Positions 1 through 5,276 of a stretch of DNA of 25,748 bases are shown here, piece by piece. Every line of letters begins with the position of its first letter. Within the stretch, counting starts at the first letter, position 1. The stretch is from a virus: positions 1 through 25,748 of IMG/VR virus record IMGVR_UViG_3300037587_000256, one strand, 5' to 3'. The notes under the pieces were generated by a model. The model did no database searches, was not told the DNA's origin, and worked only from the letters and a program-made list of their open reading frames with translations. A program made the translations under genes and the position numbers.

Positions 1-380
1 CTGTTATCCATAGAGTCAGCGTCTTTGGTATCGTCAATCAGAAACAGGCCATTAAGCGCATACTTCCTGGCATAACTTGACGCGGTGCCGGTGATCTGTG
101 AATCATCCATCCCTTTCTTTGTGAGTGATTCGCGAGCAAGTGCAGAGTTTGAGACAGACTCCTTGCCATCGGTAAGCGTCACCGTAGCCTTGACATAGAT
201 GCGGTCGCCAATCATCTGAACATCATCAGTGATAGTCACAACCAGGTCGCCAAGGACAAGCTTCAGCCCCTCAAGGATATCCTCGCAGCTTCGATAGTTG
301 TATTTTCCGAAACTGTTGTACTGGTTCTTCGGCGCTTTTAAATCCTTCTGGATCTTCGCAAGCTTCGTATAGATAGTCAT
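1..380 (-). CDS. erf: ERF-family single-strand annealing recombinase, C-terminus cut by window edge
   Basis: Homologous-recombination protein that anneals complementary single strands, used by phages such as P22 for genome circularisation and repair. The 126 visible residues start MTIYTKLAKIQKDLKAPKNQ. They carry two ERF-family hallmarks: SFGKYNYRSCEDILEGLKLV at about residues 22-41, and ITGTASSYARKYALNGLFLI at about 96-115, followed by DDTKDAD. The frame is open at position 1, so the C-terminal part lies outside the window. The start at 380 has a GGGAGG site about ten bases upstream, and its ATGA overlaps the stop of the preceding 59-codon gene, so translation is probably coupled. It is the last visible gene of the leftward arm. 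Family assignment is from remembered motifs and is strong. Confidence 0.92.
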   Translation of the reverse strand, partial: MTIYTKLAKIQKDLKAPKNQYNSFGKYNYRSCEDILEGLKLVLGDLVVTITDDVQMIGDRIYVKATVTLTDGKESVSNSALARESLTKKGMDDSQITGTASSYARKYALNGLFLIDDTKDADSMDN

Positions 381-556
381 GGCTGCATCGCCTCCCGCTT
401 AGCTTCATCAAGCTGCAATAGCTCCATTTCGTATTTAAACGCCACGTAATGCACGGTGCCTTTTTCGAAAGGGTTGGACTCTTCGCCCTGCCCATCAGCA
501 AACTGCACCTTTGCCGCGTTGATTGGATCGATCTGAAAGAACTCTGAGCTACTCAT
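377..556 (-). CDS. small phage protein of unknown function, upstream of erf
   Basis: A 59-residue protein starting MSSSEFFQIDPINAAKVQFA and ending DEAKREAMQP. It is preceded by a GGAGAG site, overlaps the upstream gene by 8 bases and overlaps erf by ATGA, the tight packing expected of a real phage gene. The composition is acidic with no cysteines or membrane segment, and residues about 38-56 look helical. It is encoded in the same transcript as erf, so a recombination-accessory role is possible but only from position. I do not recognise the family. Confidence 0.7.
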   Translation of the reverse strand: MSSSEFFQIDPINAAKVQFADGQGEESNPFEKGTVHYVAFKYEMELLQLDEAKREAMQP

Positions 557-842
557 CGTGGCTCTCCGGTTTATGTTCGATGGATTTGAGCTGCTGGATC
601 TGGTCCATAATCACCCGCACCGCCGCCGCTGACTCTGCCTGGATGTCCTCTGCGCGATTCTCAAGCCCTTGCACTACCTTGGCGGTTGGGTCGTCTTGAG
701 GAACGTCTACGGTGAACTCATGCTCACTGAGGCACGTATATCCGGTGCATGTGCTGAAGTCCGACCCAGACAGGATAACCCGTCCATCGCCGACTAAGAC
801 TACGAACATTGTGCCTGTTACTGTCTCTGGTAATTTAATCAT
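549..842 (-). CDS. hypothetical phage protein
   Basis: A 97-residue protein starting MIKLPETVTGTMFVVLVGDG. The N-terminal half looks beta-rich (MFVVLVGDGRVILSGSDF) and includes a CTGYTCLSEHEF segment. The C-terminal half is acidic and probably helical (AEDIQAESAAAVRVIMDQIQ) with a charged tail. The start at 842 has an AAAGGAGAACGAG leader, a strong ribosome site. It overlaps the next gene by 8 bases. No family is recognised; it is a member of the leftward early arm. Confidence 0.75.
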   Translation of the reverse strand: MIKLPETVTGTMFVVLVGDGRVILSGSDFSTCTGYTCLSEHEFTVDVPQDDPTAKVVQGLENRAEDIQAESAAAVRVIMDQIQQLKSIEHKPESHDE

Positions 843-873
843 CTCGTTCTCCTTTGTTGGCCGCTATCTGTTG

Positions 874-1095
874 CTAGACTTCTACGGTCTTCATTTCACC
901 GCAGTTTGCACACCGCAAGACCCTGTGAAAGCTCATAATGTGGCCAGTAAACCTGTTTGATGTGTTGTATGAGGACTCCACCTCCCAGCTATGGGTGCAT
1001 ACTTTCTTTGGCGCTGCTGATGCTTTCCCGCATTTTTCGCAATATTGAAACCCATCGCCACCTACCTTCCCGTACTTATGCCTGCATCCGAACAT
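874..1095 (-). CDS. small zinc-ribbon-like protein
   Basis: A 73-residue protein starting MFGCRHKYGKVGGDGFQYCE. It has two CxxC pairs (CEKCGK near residue 19 and CANCGE near residue 63) plus C4/H6 and a CTHSW motif, so it probably binds one or two zinc ions. The frame is open far upstream to 1389, but that extension overlaps two other genes; the ATG at 1095 has a GGAGAGAG site four bases upstream and was chosen. The 40-residue gene before it ends 11 bases upstream. Such ribbons occur in nucleic-acid-binding or regulatory phage proteins; the target is unknown. Confidence 0.7.
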   Translation of the reverse strand: MFGCRHKYGKVGGDGFQYCEKCGKASAAPKKVCTHSWEVESSYNTSNRFTGHIMSFHRVLRCANCGEMKTVEV

Positions 1096-1106
1096 CTCAC
1101 TCTCTC

Positions 1107-1229
1107 CTATCCAATCGCCGCCGCCATATGATCCAACTCCGCTTCCAGACACATAGCCGCTGTCACAAAGACTATGAACGCTAGAACCCAGCATGCTGTT
1201 TTGATGCGCTTCCGTGTTTGTCTGGTCAT
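1107..1229 (-). CDS. tiny single-pass membrane protein
   Basis: A 40-residue reading frame starting MTRQTRKRIKTACWVLAFIV. A very basic N-terminus (residues 1-11) is followed by one hydrophobic segment (about 12-28, WVLAFIVFVTAAM) and a short acidic tail. The start at 1229 follows an AACGAGGA ribosome-site leader that is also found before other leftward genes, which is the main argument that it is real. It fills the gap between the 65-residue membrane protein gene and the zinc-ribbon gene. Function unknown; it could be an inner-membrane modifier, but nothing identifies a target. Confidence 0.55.
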   Translation of the reverse strand: MTRQTRKRIKTACWVLAFIVFVTAAMCLEAELDHMAAAIG

Positions 1230-1253
1230 GATGGCGGTCCTCGTTGTGGTTGG

Positions 1254-1451
1254 TTACTTGCCGCGCACCATACCTATAAAGATGATGCTGATAAGGTATG
1301 ACCACGGCGTGTGGGGGATGTAGAAACTGGCACCGCCCATCTCGGCAAGCCAGTTGACACTCCATAAGAAAATCATCGGAGCTAGACACAGCAACCCTAT
1401 GACTAAGATGATTATTCCGACAACGCCGATACTTTTGATAAGCTTTTCCAT
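1254..1451 (-). CDS. small membrane protein, two predicted segments
   Basis: A 65-residue protein starting MEKLIKSIGVVGIIILVIGL. The first membrane segment spans about residues 9-31 and the second about 46-62 (WSYLISIIFIGMV), joined by a WLAEMGGASFYIPHTP loop. An in-frame ATG two codons upstream (1457) lies only one base from the GAGAGAG site, so the ATG at 1451, seven bases away, is preferred. Small two-segment proteins with an IPHTPWSYL-like second segment recur in phage early regions with no assigned role. A holin is not supported by the context, since no endolysin is nearby. Confidence 0.7.
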   Translation of the reverse strand: MEKLIKSIGVVGIIILVIGLLCLAPMIFLWSVNWLAEMGGASFYIPHTPWSYLISIIFIGMVRGK

Positions 1452-1488
1452 ATCCATTCTCTCTCTGTTGTTTACCGTATAGCCGTGA

Positions 1489-1689
1489 TTAGGCTTCAGT
1501 AATTGTTACTGGCCTGACATCTGTAAGCGGACTCAAGTCCGACAATGGCAGCAGACCTCCACCATCATGCGCGTTGAATCCAAATACAAAAGCCCCATCA
1601 AGGTCGGTGCATTTGTAGCCATGAACTAGCACAGGCGTTTCTTCTGACTCATTGTGCAAATGATAAAAACCTTCTTTAAGGTCGCTCAT
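1489..1689 (-). CDS. hypothetical phage protein
   Basis: A 66-residue protein starting MSDLKEGFYHLHNESEETPV. It looks mostly beta-stranded and may be a small single-domain fold (VLVHGYKCTDLDGAFVFGFN). The start follows the repeated ACCACAACGAGGATTGAGAG leader, a strong ribosome site shared with neighbours. There is no signal peptide, membrane segment or catalytic motif. Family not recognised. Confidence 0.7.
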   Translation of the reverse strand: MSDLKEGFYHLHNESEETPVLVHGYKCTDLDGAFVFGFNAHDGGGLLPLSDLSPLTDVRPVTITEA

Positions 1690-1727
1690 CTCTCAATCCT
1701 CGTTGTGGTGCTACCTACTTAGCTGCG

Positions 1728-2222
1728 TTAGGTGGCTAGTGCTTGTTTCAACTGCATGGCCACTTCACGCGACACTGTGCTAATAAATACCTCTTCTGGC
1801 ATATCCATCAACGCTTGCTTTGTGATCGCGTAACCGATTTGGCCTGTTTCTTGGTGACGAACTCGAACATGGATGGAGCCACCAAACGCATCGTCCAGAA
1901 CCTCTGTTGTCATGCAGTGAAGTTCATGGACGTAAAAAGGCATCATCTCTATCGGTGATGACCGCCCTATCATTGGTGCGCCGATAGATTGCAGCTTCTC
2001 CAGCCTTACGCTATCCATTCGACTTGTTCTAATCTCGACAGGATCAAAGCCAGTGAAGTGCTTATCAAGTATCTGACTCACGTCGTGAAGCTGGCCCTCA
2101 AGCAATCTAATGTGGCGACGGTTTAACATCAGAGATTCATCAGCCGTGATAATCCTATACTCAGCCTTCAACAACTCAGCCTTAGCTTGGCGCTTTTGAT
2201 TTCTGCCGTAACGCTTGCTCAT
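1728..2222 (-). CDS. conserved-looking phage hypothetical protein with N-terminal coiled coil
   Basis: A 164-residue protein starting MSKRYGRNQKRQAKAELLKA. The first 20 residues are strongly basic, followed by a likely coiled coil to about residue 55 (heptad-like leucines around LLEGQLHDVSQILDKHF). The rest is mixed alpha/beta with RVRHQETGQIGYAITKQAL near the C-terminus. Proteins opening with MSKR(Y/F)GRNQKR are frequent in phage early arms, but I know of no function. A basic head plus coiled coil suits a nucleic-acid-associated or oligomeric protein (inference). The start has an ACGAACGAGGA leader, and a terminator-like hairpin lies about 40 bases upstream. Confidence 0.8.
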   Translation of the reverse strand: MSKRYGRNQKRQAKAELLKAEYRIITADESLMLNRRHIRLLEGQLHDVSQILDKHFTGFDPVEIRTSRMDSVRLEKLQSIGAPMIGRSSPIEMMPFYVHELHCMTTEVLDDAFGGSIHVRVRHQETGQIGYAITKQALMDMPEEVFISTVSREVAMQLKQALAT

Positions 2223-2263
2223 CTCTGCGTCCTCGTTCGTTATTGGTGTGCTTCTACCAGCAA

Positions 2264-2281
2264 AGCCCGAATTAACGGGCT
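2264..2281 (-). terminator. terminator-like hairpin between leftward genes
   Basis: Perfect 6-bp stem: AGCCCG (2264-2269) and CGGGCT (2276-2281) around an AATTAA loop. Read leftward it is followed by TTTG only, a short U tract, so it probably attenuates rather than stops transcription. It sits between the stop at 2291 and the gene starting at 2222. The same stem and loop pattern recurs at 2736-2749 and 2821-2838. Confidence 0.5.
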
Positions 2282-2290
2282 GGGTGGTGG

Positions 2291-2692
2291 TTACTTGCTC
2301 TCAGATTCCTTCAGGTAGTCATCCATAAACTTCTCTAAAACTTCTAGCGACTTGCTACCAATCCGAGCAGCCTCGTCTGTCTGCGCCAGCTCTGTAGCGC
2401 CATAAGCAGCCAGCATTTTGTACGCCGTGTTTTTGCTTGGCAGGAATGACTCAAGCAGGACCAGCACGATAAAAGTCGTCAGCATCCATTTAAAAATGCT
2501 GTTGTATGCCAAATTGGTCCGCTTGCCTTTGTAGCAACCGGAATCCTCATTGTCTGAGTCGTAGGTGCTATAGTTAGCTTGCCTGAACCCAACCAATCCC
2601 GCTGAGCAAATTAACGTCAGAAAGGCTAAGGCCCCGTATCCTCCGCCAGAAGAAAGCACGTCGATAAAATAAATAATCCAAATTAAGTCCAT
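2291..2692 (-). CDS. membrane protein, two predicted segments, cytoplasm-type helical tail
   Basis: A 133-residue protein starting MDLIWIIYFIDVLSSGGGYG. Hydrophobic segments lie at about residues 2-13 and 19-36 (possibly one long hairpin or helix) and about 69-84 (LTTFIVLVLLESFLP). They are followed by an amphipathic helical tail rich in alanine and charged residues. The SxNTAYKMLAAYGATELAQ region is typical of small phage membrane proteins with an LPS-K-T-Y-M motif that I have seen only as hypothetical. The start follows AACGAACGAGGA. No signal for superinfection exclusion or lysis can be read directly; that remains speculation. Confidence 0.75.
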   Translation of the reverse strand: MDLIWIIYFIDVLSSGGGYGALAFLTLICSAGLVGFRQANYSTYDSDNEDSGCYKGKRTNLAYNSIFKWMLTTFIVLVLLESFLPSKNTAYKMLAAYGATELAQTDEAARIGSKSLEVLEKFMDDYLKESESK

Positions 2693-2730
2693 CTCTGATT
2701 CCTCGTTCGTTTTCGTTTTGGTGTTACCGA

Positions 2731-2753
2731 CGAAACCGCAATCAAGCGGCTCG
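2731..2753 (-). terminator. weak terminator-like hairpin, second copy
   Basis: Core stem CCGC (2736-2739) and GCGG (2746-2749) with an AATCAA loop, extended by CGA/TCG (2731-2733 with 2751-2753) across a mismatch. Read leftward it is followed by TTTCG. It is a degenerate relative of the hairpins at 2264 and 2821, and lies in the 205-base gap between the genes at 2862 and 2692. Confidence 0.35.
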
Positions 2754-2820
2754 TGGGCGGGAGTTACCCCTGCGGTGCATCGTCGTGTCCTCTGGCGTTC
2801 TGGTGTATTTGCACCTCAAA

Positions 2821-2838
2821 GCCCGCAATTAAGCGGGC
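2821..2838 (-). terminator. terminator-like hairpin after the first leftward gene
   Basis: Perfect 6-bp stem GCCCGC (2821-2826) and GCGGGC (2833-2838) around AATTAA, followed leftward by TTTGAGG. It begins 24 bases after the stop at 2862. The U tract is short, so it may act as a partial terminator or mRNA-end stabiliser. It is the best-formed of the three copies in this arm. Confidence 0.55.
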
Positions 2839-2861
2839 GCAGTGTGGTGGGCCAGTGGCGG

Positions 2862-3056
2862 CTAGCTAACAATGCTCCACCCTTCCTGCCAGCTATTACT
2901 GTCCCGTAATGCCCAGAACTCACCAGGAGGGCATAAGACACCATCTTCAAACTCATACCATAAGCTAGTGAGTTTCATCCATTCGCGGCCAGTGAAGTTG
3001 GGGTGAGTTACCTTTTCCCCGTTCCTCATCGCTCCTATAGCTTCGTGCTTTGTCAT
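2862..3056 (-). CDS. small phage early protein
   Basis: A 64-residue protein starting MTKHEAIGAMRNGEKVTHPN, with a FTGREWMKL segment and a tryptophan-rich C-terminus (EFWALRDSNSWQEGW). Short phage proteins with an M-T-K-x-E-A-...-G-x-K-V-T-H-...-F opening are very common in early arms; their function is unknown to me. A GTG at 3092 would add 12 residues and is preceded by AACGAGG, but the proposed -10 box overlaps it. The ATG at 3056, with AGGA eight bases upstream, is therefore preferred; the choice is uncertain. It is the first gene of the leftward transcript. Confidence 0.7.
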   Translation of the reverse strand: MTKHEAIGAMRNGEKVTHPNFTGREWMKLTSLWYEFEDGVLCPPGEFWALRDSNSWQEGWSIVS

Positions 3057-3090
3057 GGCTGCTGTCCTGTCTGCGTTTTTGGTATGCCTC

Positions 3091-3119
3091 ACTGTAGCGC
3101 CTCGTTATGATTAGTTCAA
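3091..3119 (-). promoter_or_regulatory. candidate leftward early promoter
   Basis: On the minus strand, TTGAAC (3114-3119) is separated by 17 bases from TACAGT (3091-3096), a moderate match to the sigma-70 consensus (four of six at each box). Transcription would begin near 3084, about 28 bases before the ATG at 3056. It lies back to back with the rightward promoter. It is the only reasonable leftward pair I found in this gap, but the score is modest. Confidence 0.4.
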
Positions 3120-3137
3120 GACCTTTCGCATTAATTA

Positions 3138-3166
3138 TTGACTCTTTCGGATCGCCGCCATACTAT
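3138..3166 (+). promoter_or_regulatory. strong rightward early promoter
   Basis: TTGACT (3138-3143), a 17-base spacer and TACTAT (3161-3166): five of six consensus positions at -35 and four of six at -10, with ideal spacing. The expected start is near 3173, giving a leader of about 22 bases before the first regulator gene at 3195. Two CTTTCG direct repeats (3123-3128 and 3144-3149, 21 bases apart) flank and abut the -35 box and are candidate operator half-sites. Confidence 0.75.
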
Positions 3167-3194
3167 AGATGAAACTCAACCACGGGGAATAAGT

Positions 3195-3392
3195 ATGAAT
3201 ATCGGTAAATCAATCCAGATCGCCTTGATCGACAAGGGATGGCAGAAGAAAGACCTGGCAGACAAGATGGGTGTGACAAGATCGACTATCAGCAACCTCG
3301 TAAAGTCCAGCACTTGCACCGGTCAAGCTCTCGATAACCTCTGTGAAGTGTTCGATATGAAGGCGTCTGACTTTATCGCGCTGGGAGAATAG
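3195..3392 (+). CDS. Cro/XRE-type small DNA-binding regulator
   Basis: A 65-residue helix-turn-helix protein starting MNIGKSIQIALIDKGWQKKD. The HTH covers about residues 16-38 (KKDLADKMGVTRSTISNLV), typical of the XRE family, and the protein has no C-terminal dimerisation or cleavage domain. The frame is open back to 3138 with a TTG, but that overlaps the promoter; the ATG at 3195 with GGGGAATAAGT upstream is right. It is the first gene of the rightward operon, so it probably binds the control region between the two arms and represses early transcription like Cro. Its end (DMKASDFIALGE) closely resembles that of the second XRE gene at 4159. Confidence 0.88.
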   Translation: MNIGKSIQIALIDKGWQKKDLADKMGVTRSTISNLVKSSTCTGQALDNLCEVFDMKASDFIALGE

Positions 3393-3394
3393 TG

Positions 3395-3766
3395 ATGCTG
3401 GATAAGCAATGTGGTCGATGCAAAGGTACGGGGTATGTCTCAAACCCAGACACAGGGACTATCGGTTGCAGCCTGTGCGCTGGATGCTATGGGTCTGGTA
3501 AAGAGCCTGAAGTCAAGGTGCATATCCTCTCTGCTGAAGTGACGCTGCACGATAAGCCTAGATATATAGCTTGGCCTACAGGGAATAGCGATGTGCATGG
3601 CTACAAAATTGTTGAAGTGGCTAGGGCTAACGGCTTTGTATCACGGCATCCCGCCTGCTCCATAATGTGGGACTTCTATCGAGATGGACTCCGACATTTA
3701 AACAAAGACCGATTCATCGCCTACCGCGTTATAGAGCAGGAGGGAGATCGAAATGAAACATCTTAA
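3395..3766 (+). CDS. DnaJ-type zinc-finger protein
   Basis: A 123-residue protein starting MLDKQCGRCKGTGYVSNPDT. CGRCKGTG near residue 6 and CAGCYGSG near residue 27 form a DnaJ-like CxxCxGxG pair that should bind zinc; no J domain is present. The C-terminal two thirds (from about residue 40) looks like a compact alpha/beta domain with RYIAWPTGNSDVHGYKIVEV. A GTG at 3392 is possible, but the ATG at 3395 has better spacing from GGGAGA. It overlaps the next gene by 14 bases. It may modulate protein or nucleic-acid interactions; the specific role is unknown. Confidence 0.75.
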   Translation: MLDKQCGRCKGTGYVSNPDTGTIGCSLCAGCYGSGKEPEVKVHILSAEVTLHDKPRYIAWPTGNSDVHGYKIVEVARANGFVSRHPACSIMWDFYRDGLRHLNKDRFIAYRVIEQEGDRNETS

Positions 3767-4166
3767 GGGGCAGATCACCATCTCTCGGCCTACCTGGGGA
3801 GACGGGAGGAAGACGATACAGATCACGGTAAAGGACTGCGGCTCTAGAGTGTCTTTCTTAACGGTAGATATCAGTTACGAAGATTTTGCCGAGTGCCTCA
3901 CAGGTATGTCTAACGTTACATGCTCGCTTGAGACCAGGGGCCTACATAACGTCGGCAAAGTCAGGGAGACTGAGCCTTTAACTTTTAAAATGCCGTCTAA
4001 GTACGGAGGAAAGAAGGAGGCACGACAAGAAGTTGTTAAGCATACTCCTGAAGGATGGACCGCAGACAACTACTTCGGAAGCCAAGACAGCTTCTTCTAT
4101 GTCGAAGACCAGCAGTGGGCGCGAACGTCAATCAGCCGATGGGTAGAGGATGAATCCAATGAGTAG
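3753..4166 (+). CDS. hypothetical phage protein between the two regulators
   Basis: A 137-residue protein starting MKHLKGQITISRPTWGDGRK. The N-terminal half is beta-rich (ITISRP, KTIQITVKDCGSRVSFLTVD). The C-terminal half is polar with EGWTADNYFGSQDSFFYVED. The start has an excellent GGAGGGAG site. It overlaps the next gene's start region. It resembles hypothetical proteins found in phage replication operons, but I cannot assign a function. Confidence 0.75.
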   Translation: MKHLKGQITISRPTWGDGRKTIQITVKDCGSRVSFLTVDISYEDFAECLTGMSNVTCSLETRGLHNVGKVRETEPLTFKMPSKYGGKKEARQEVVKHTPEGWTADNYFGSQDSFFYVEDQQWARTSISRWVEDESNE

Positions 4167-4368
4167 CATCAACACCGGTCTATCCCTAACCCGCGCCCTT
4201 AAGCTCAAGCGCAGATCCCAGAAGTGGCTAGCCATGACAATCGGCGTGGCTCCCAATGCCATCAGCGCTATGACGAGGCGAGAATCTGCCAGGTTGTTCC
4301 TTATCGATTGCATCTGTACGGCGCTGGATATGAAGGTATCTGAGTTCTTTGCGCTGGGTGAGGGGTAG
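4159..4368 (+). CDS. second Cro/CII-like XRE regulator
   Basis: A 69-residue helix-turn-helix protein starting MSSINTGLSLTRALKLKRRS. The HTH is about residues 19-41 (QKWLAMTIGVAPNAISAMTR). The end, LDMKVSEFFALGEG, matches the end of the regulator at 3195, so the two are likely distant duplicates. An ATG at 4150 is too close to the GAGG site; 4159, nine bases away, was chosen. Its position just before O is that of lambda cII, suggesting a second regulator of early or lysogeny promoters; sequence does not show whether it activates or represses. Confidence 0.82.
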   Translation: MSSINTGLSLTRALKLKRRSQKWLAMTIGVAPNAISAMTRRESARLFLIDCICTALDMKVSEFFALGEG

Positions 4369-4376
4369 CTACGACG

Positions 4377-5276
4377 ATGACAGGCTGGGTCAAATTATAC
4401 CGGTCTTTGGCTGAGCATGAACTATGGCTGGCTGAGCCTTTCACTTACGGGCAGGCATGGGCTGATCTTGTGATGTGCACTAATCACGCCCCTGGTTCAT
4501 TCATGGTCAAAAGGCAACGGGTAGCTCTTGAGAGAGGGCAAATTGGGTGGTCAGAAATAACGATGACACAGCGCTGGAAGTGGTCGAGAGGGAAGGTTAG
4601 AAGATTTCTGAAGCGACTCGAAAGCGATGGTATGATAAAGCAACAAACGGGACATCTGACTAGCGTTATAACTATCTGTAACTACAACGAATATCAGGGA
4701 GAGCCAAAGCAAGACGGTACATCTGATAGTACAGCAGACGGTACACCTGACGGACATCTGACGGTACATGAGACGGTACACAAACAAGAATGTAAAGAAT
4801 TAAAAGAACGTAAAGAACTTAAACCAACACTTGATCAAACAAACCTTGATCGACTGTTCAACTTCTTCTACTCAGCCTATCCAAAAAAGGTTGATAAGCA
4901 AAAAGCCGTGCAGAAGTTTGGAGTAATCTTCAGAGGCAAGGAGCCAGCACAGGCAGATGAATTGCTAGACCTGATCATCATCAACATTGAACAACGAATT
5001 GCAGCTGGTGGGTGGGACTTGCTCAACAAGCAATACATACCGAGCCCAGCTAAATACTTGTTAAACAAATTATGGGAAGACGAAATCATAGGGGCACCGA
5101 ATGGGCAACATCGACAAACATCTAGCCAACCAGGGCAGATCGACCACCAAGATACCACCTGGGGCGACGAATTCCTCGATCAACCAGCAGACCATTCAAC
5201 TGGTCAACAAGATCTTCGACCGGCTGAGAGCGATTTACCCCGCTTGGAAGCAAGCTATCCCCACAACCGCCGCTGA
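4377..5276 (+). CDS. O: lambda O-like replication initiator
   Basis: Origin-binding initiator of 299 residues, the same length as I recall for lambda O. The N-terminal part (about 1-105) contains a winged helix (MTQRWKWSRGKVRRFLKRLE) that should bind the iterons. A polar linker (about 113-138) is encoded by the iteron array itself. The conserved phage replication C-terminal domain spans about 155-240 (LFNFFYSAYPKKVDKQKAVQ and PSPAKYLLNKLWEDE). The last 58 codons overlap P in another frame and look low-complexity (rich in Q, D, P), as expected for an overprinted tail. It starts eight bases after the second XRE gene and should recruit P with host DnaB. Confidence 0.88.
   Translation: MTGWVKLYRSLAEHELWLAEPFTYGQAWADLVMCTNHAPGSFMVKRQRVALERGQIGWSEITMTQRWKWSRGKVRRFLKRLESDGMIKQQTGHLTSVITICNYNEYQGEPKQDGTSDSTADGTPDGHLTVHETVHKQECKELKERKELKPTLDQTNLDRLFNFFYSAYPKKVDKQKAVQKFGVIFRGKEPAQADELLDLIIINIEQRIAAGGWDLLNKQYIPSPAKYLLNKLWEDEIIGAPNGQHRQTSSQPGQIDHQDTTWGDEFLDQPADHSTGQQDLRPAESDLPRLEASYPHNRR
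4713..4782 (+). repeat. iteron array inside O, predicted replication origin
   Basis: Repeats of GACGGTACAtcTGA begin at 4713, 4725 (degenerate), 4737, 4749 (one base shorter), 4760 and 4772: spacings of 12, 12, 12, 11 and 12 bases. A related ACGGGACATCTGAC stands alone at 4647. The 11-base step changes the reading frame: the first copies read as DGT, the last two as TVH. The bases are therefore conserved although the encoded residues are not. Lambda's origin likewise lies within O as iterons followed by A+T-rich DNA. Confidence 0.8.
4783..4830. other. A+T-rich origin unwinding element
   Basis: Directly after the last iteron the top strand becomes strongly A-rich for about 50 bases (repeated AAAGAA and TTAAAAGAACGTAAAGAAC runs). 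By analogy with lambda this would be the segment opened when O binds the iterons. The encoded residues are a lysine/glutamate-rich stretch of the O linker. Confidence 0.6.

Noticed and set aside
874-1389. 171-residue frame extending the zinc-ribbon gene upstream
   Set aside because: The extra part overlaps two membrane-protein genes and has no ribosome site; the 1095 start is better supported.
1254-1451. Holin
   Set aside because: Two hydrophobic segments are not enough, and no endolysin or spanin lies nearby.
4713-4782. CRISPR-like array
   Set aside because: The units are 12 bases with no spacers and lie inside the O coding frame, which fits iterons.
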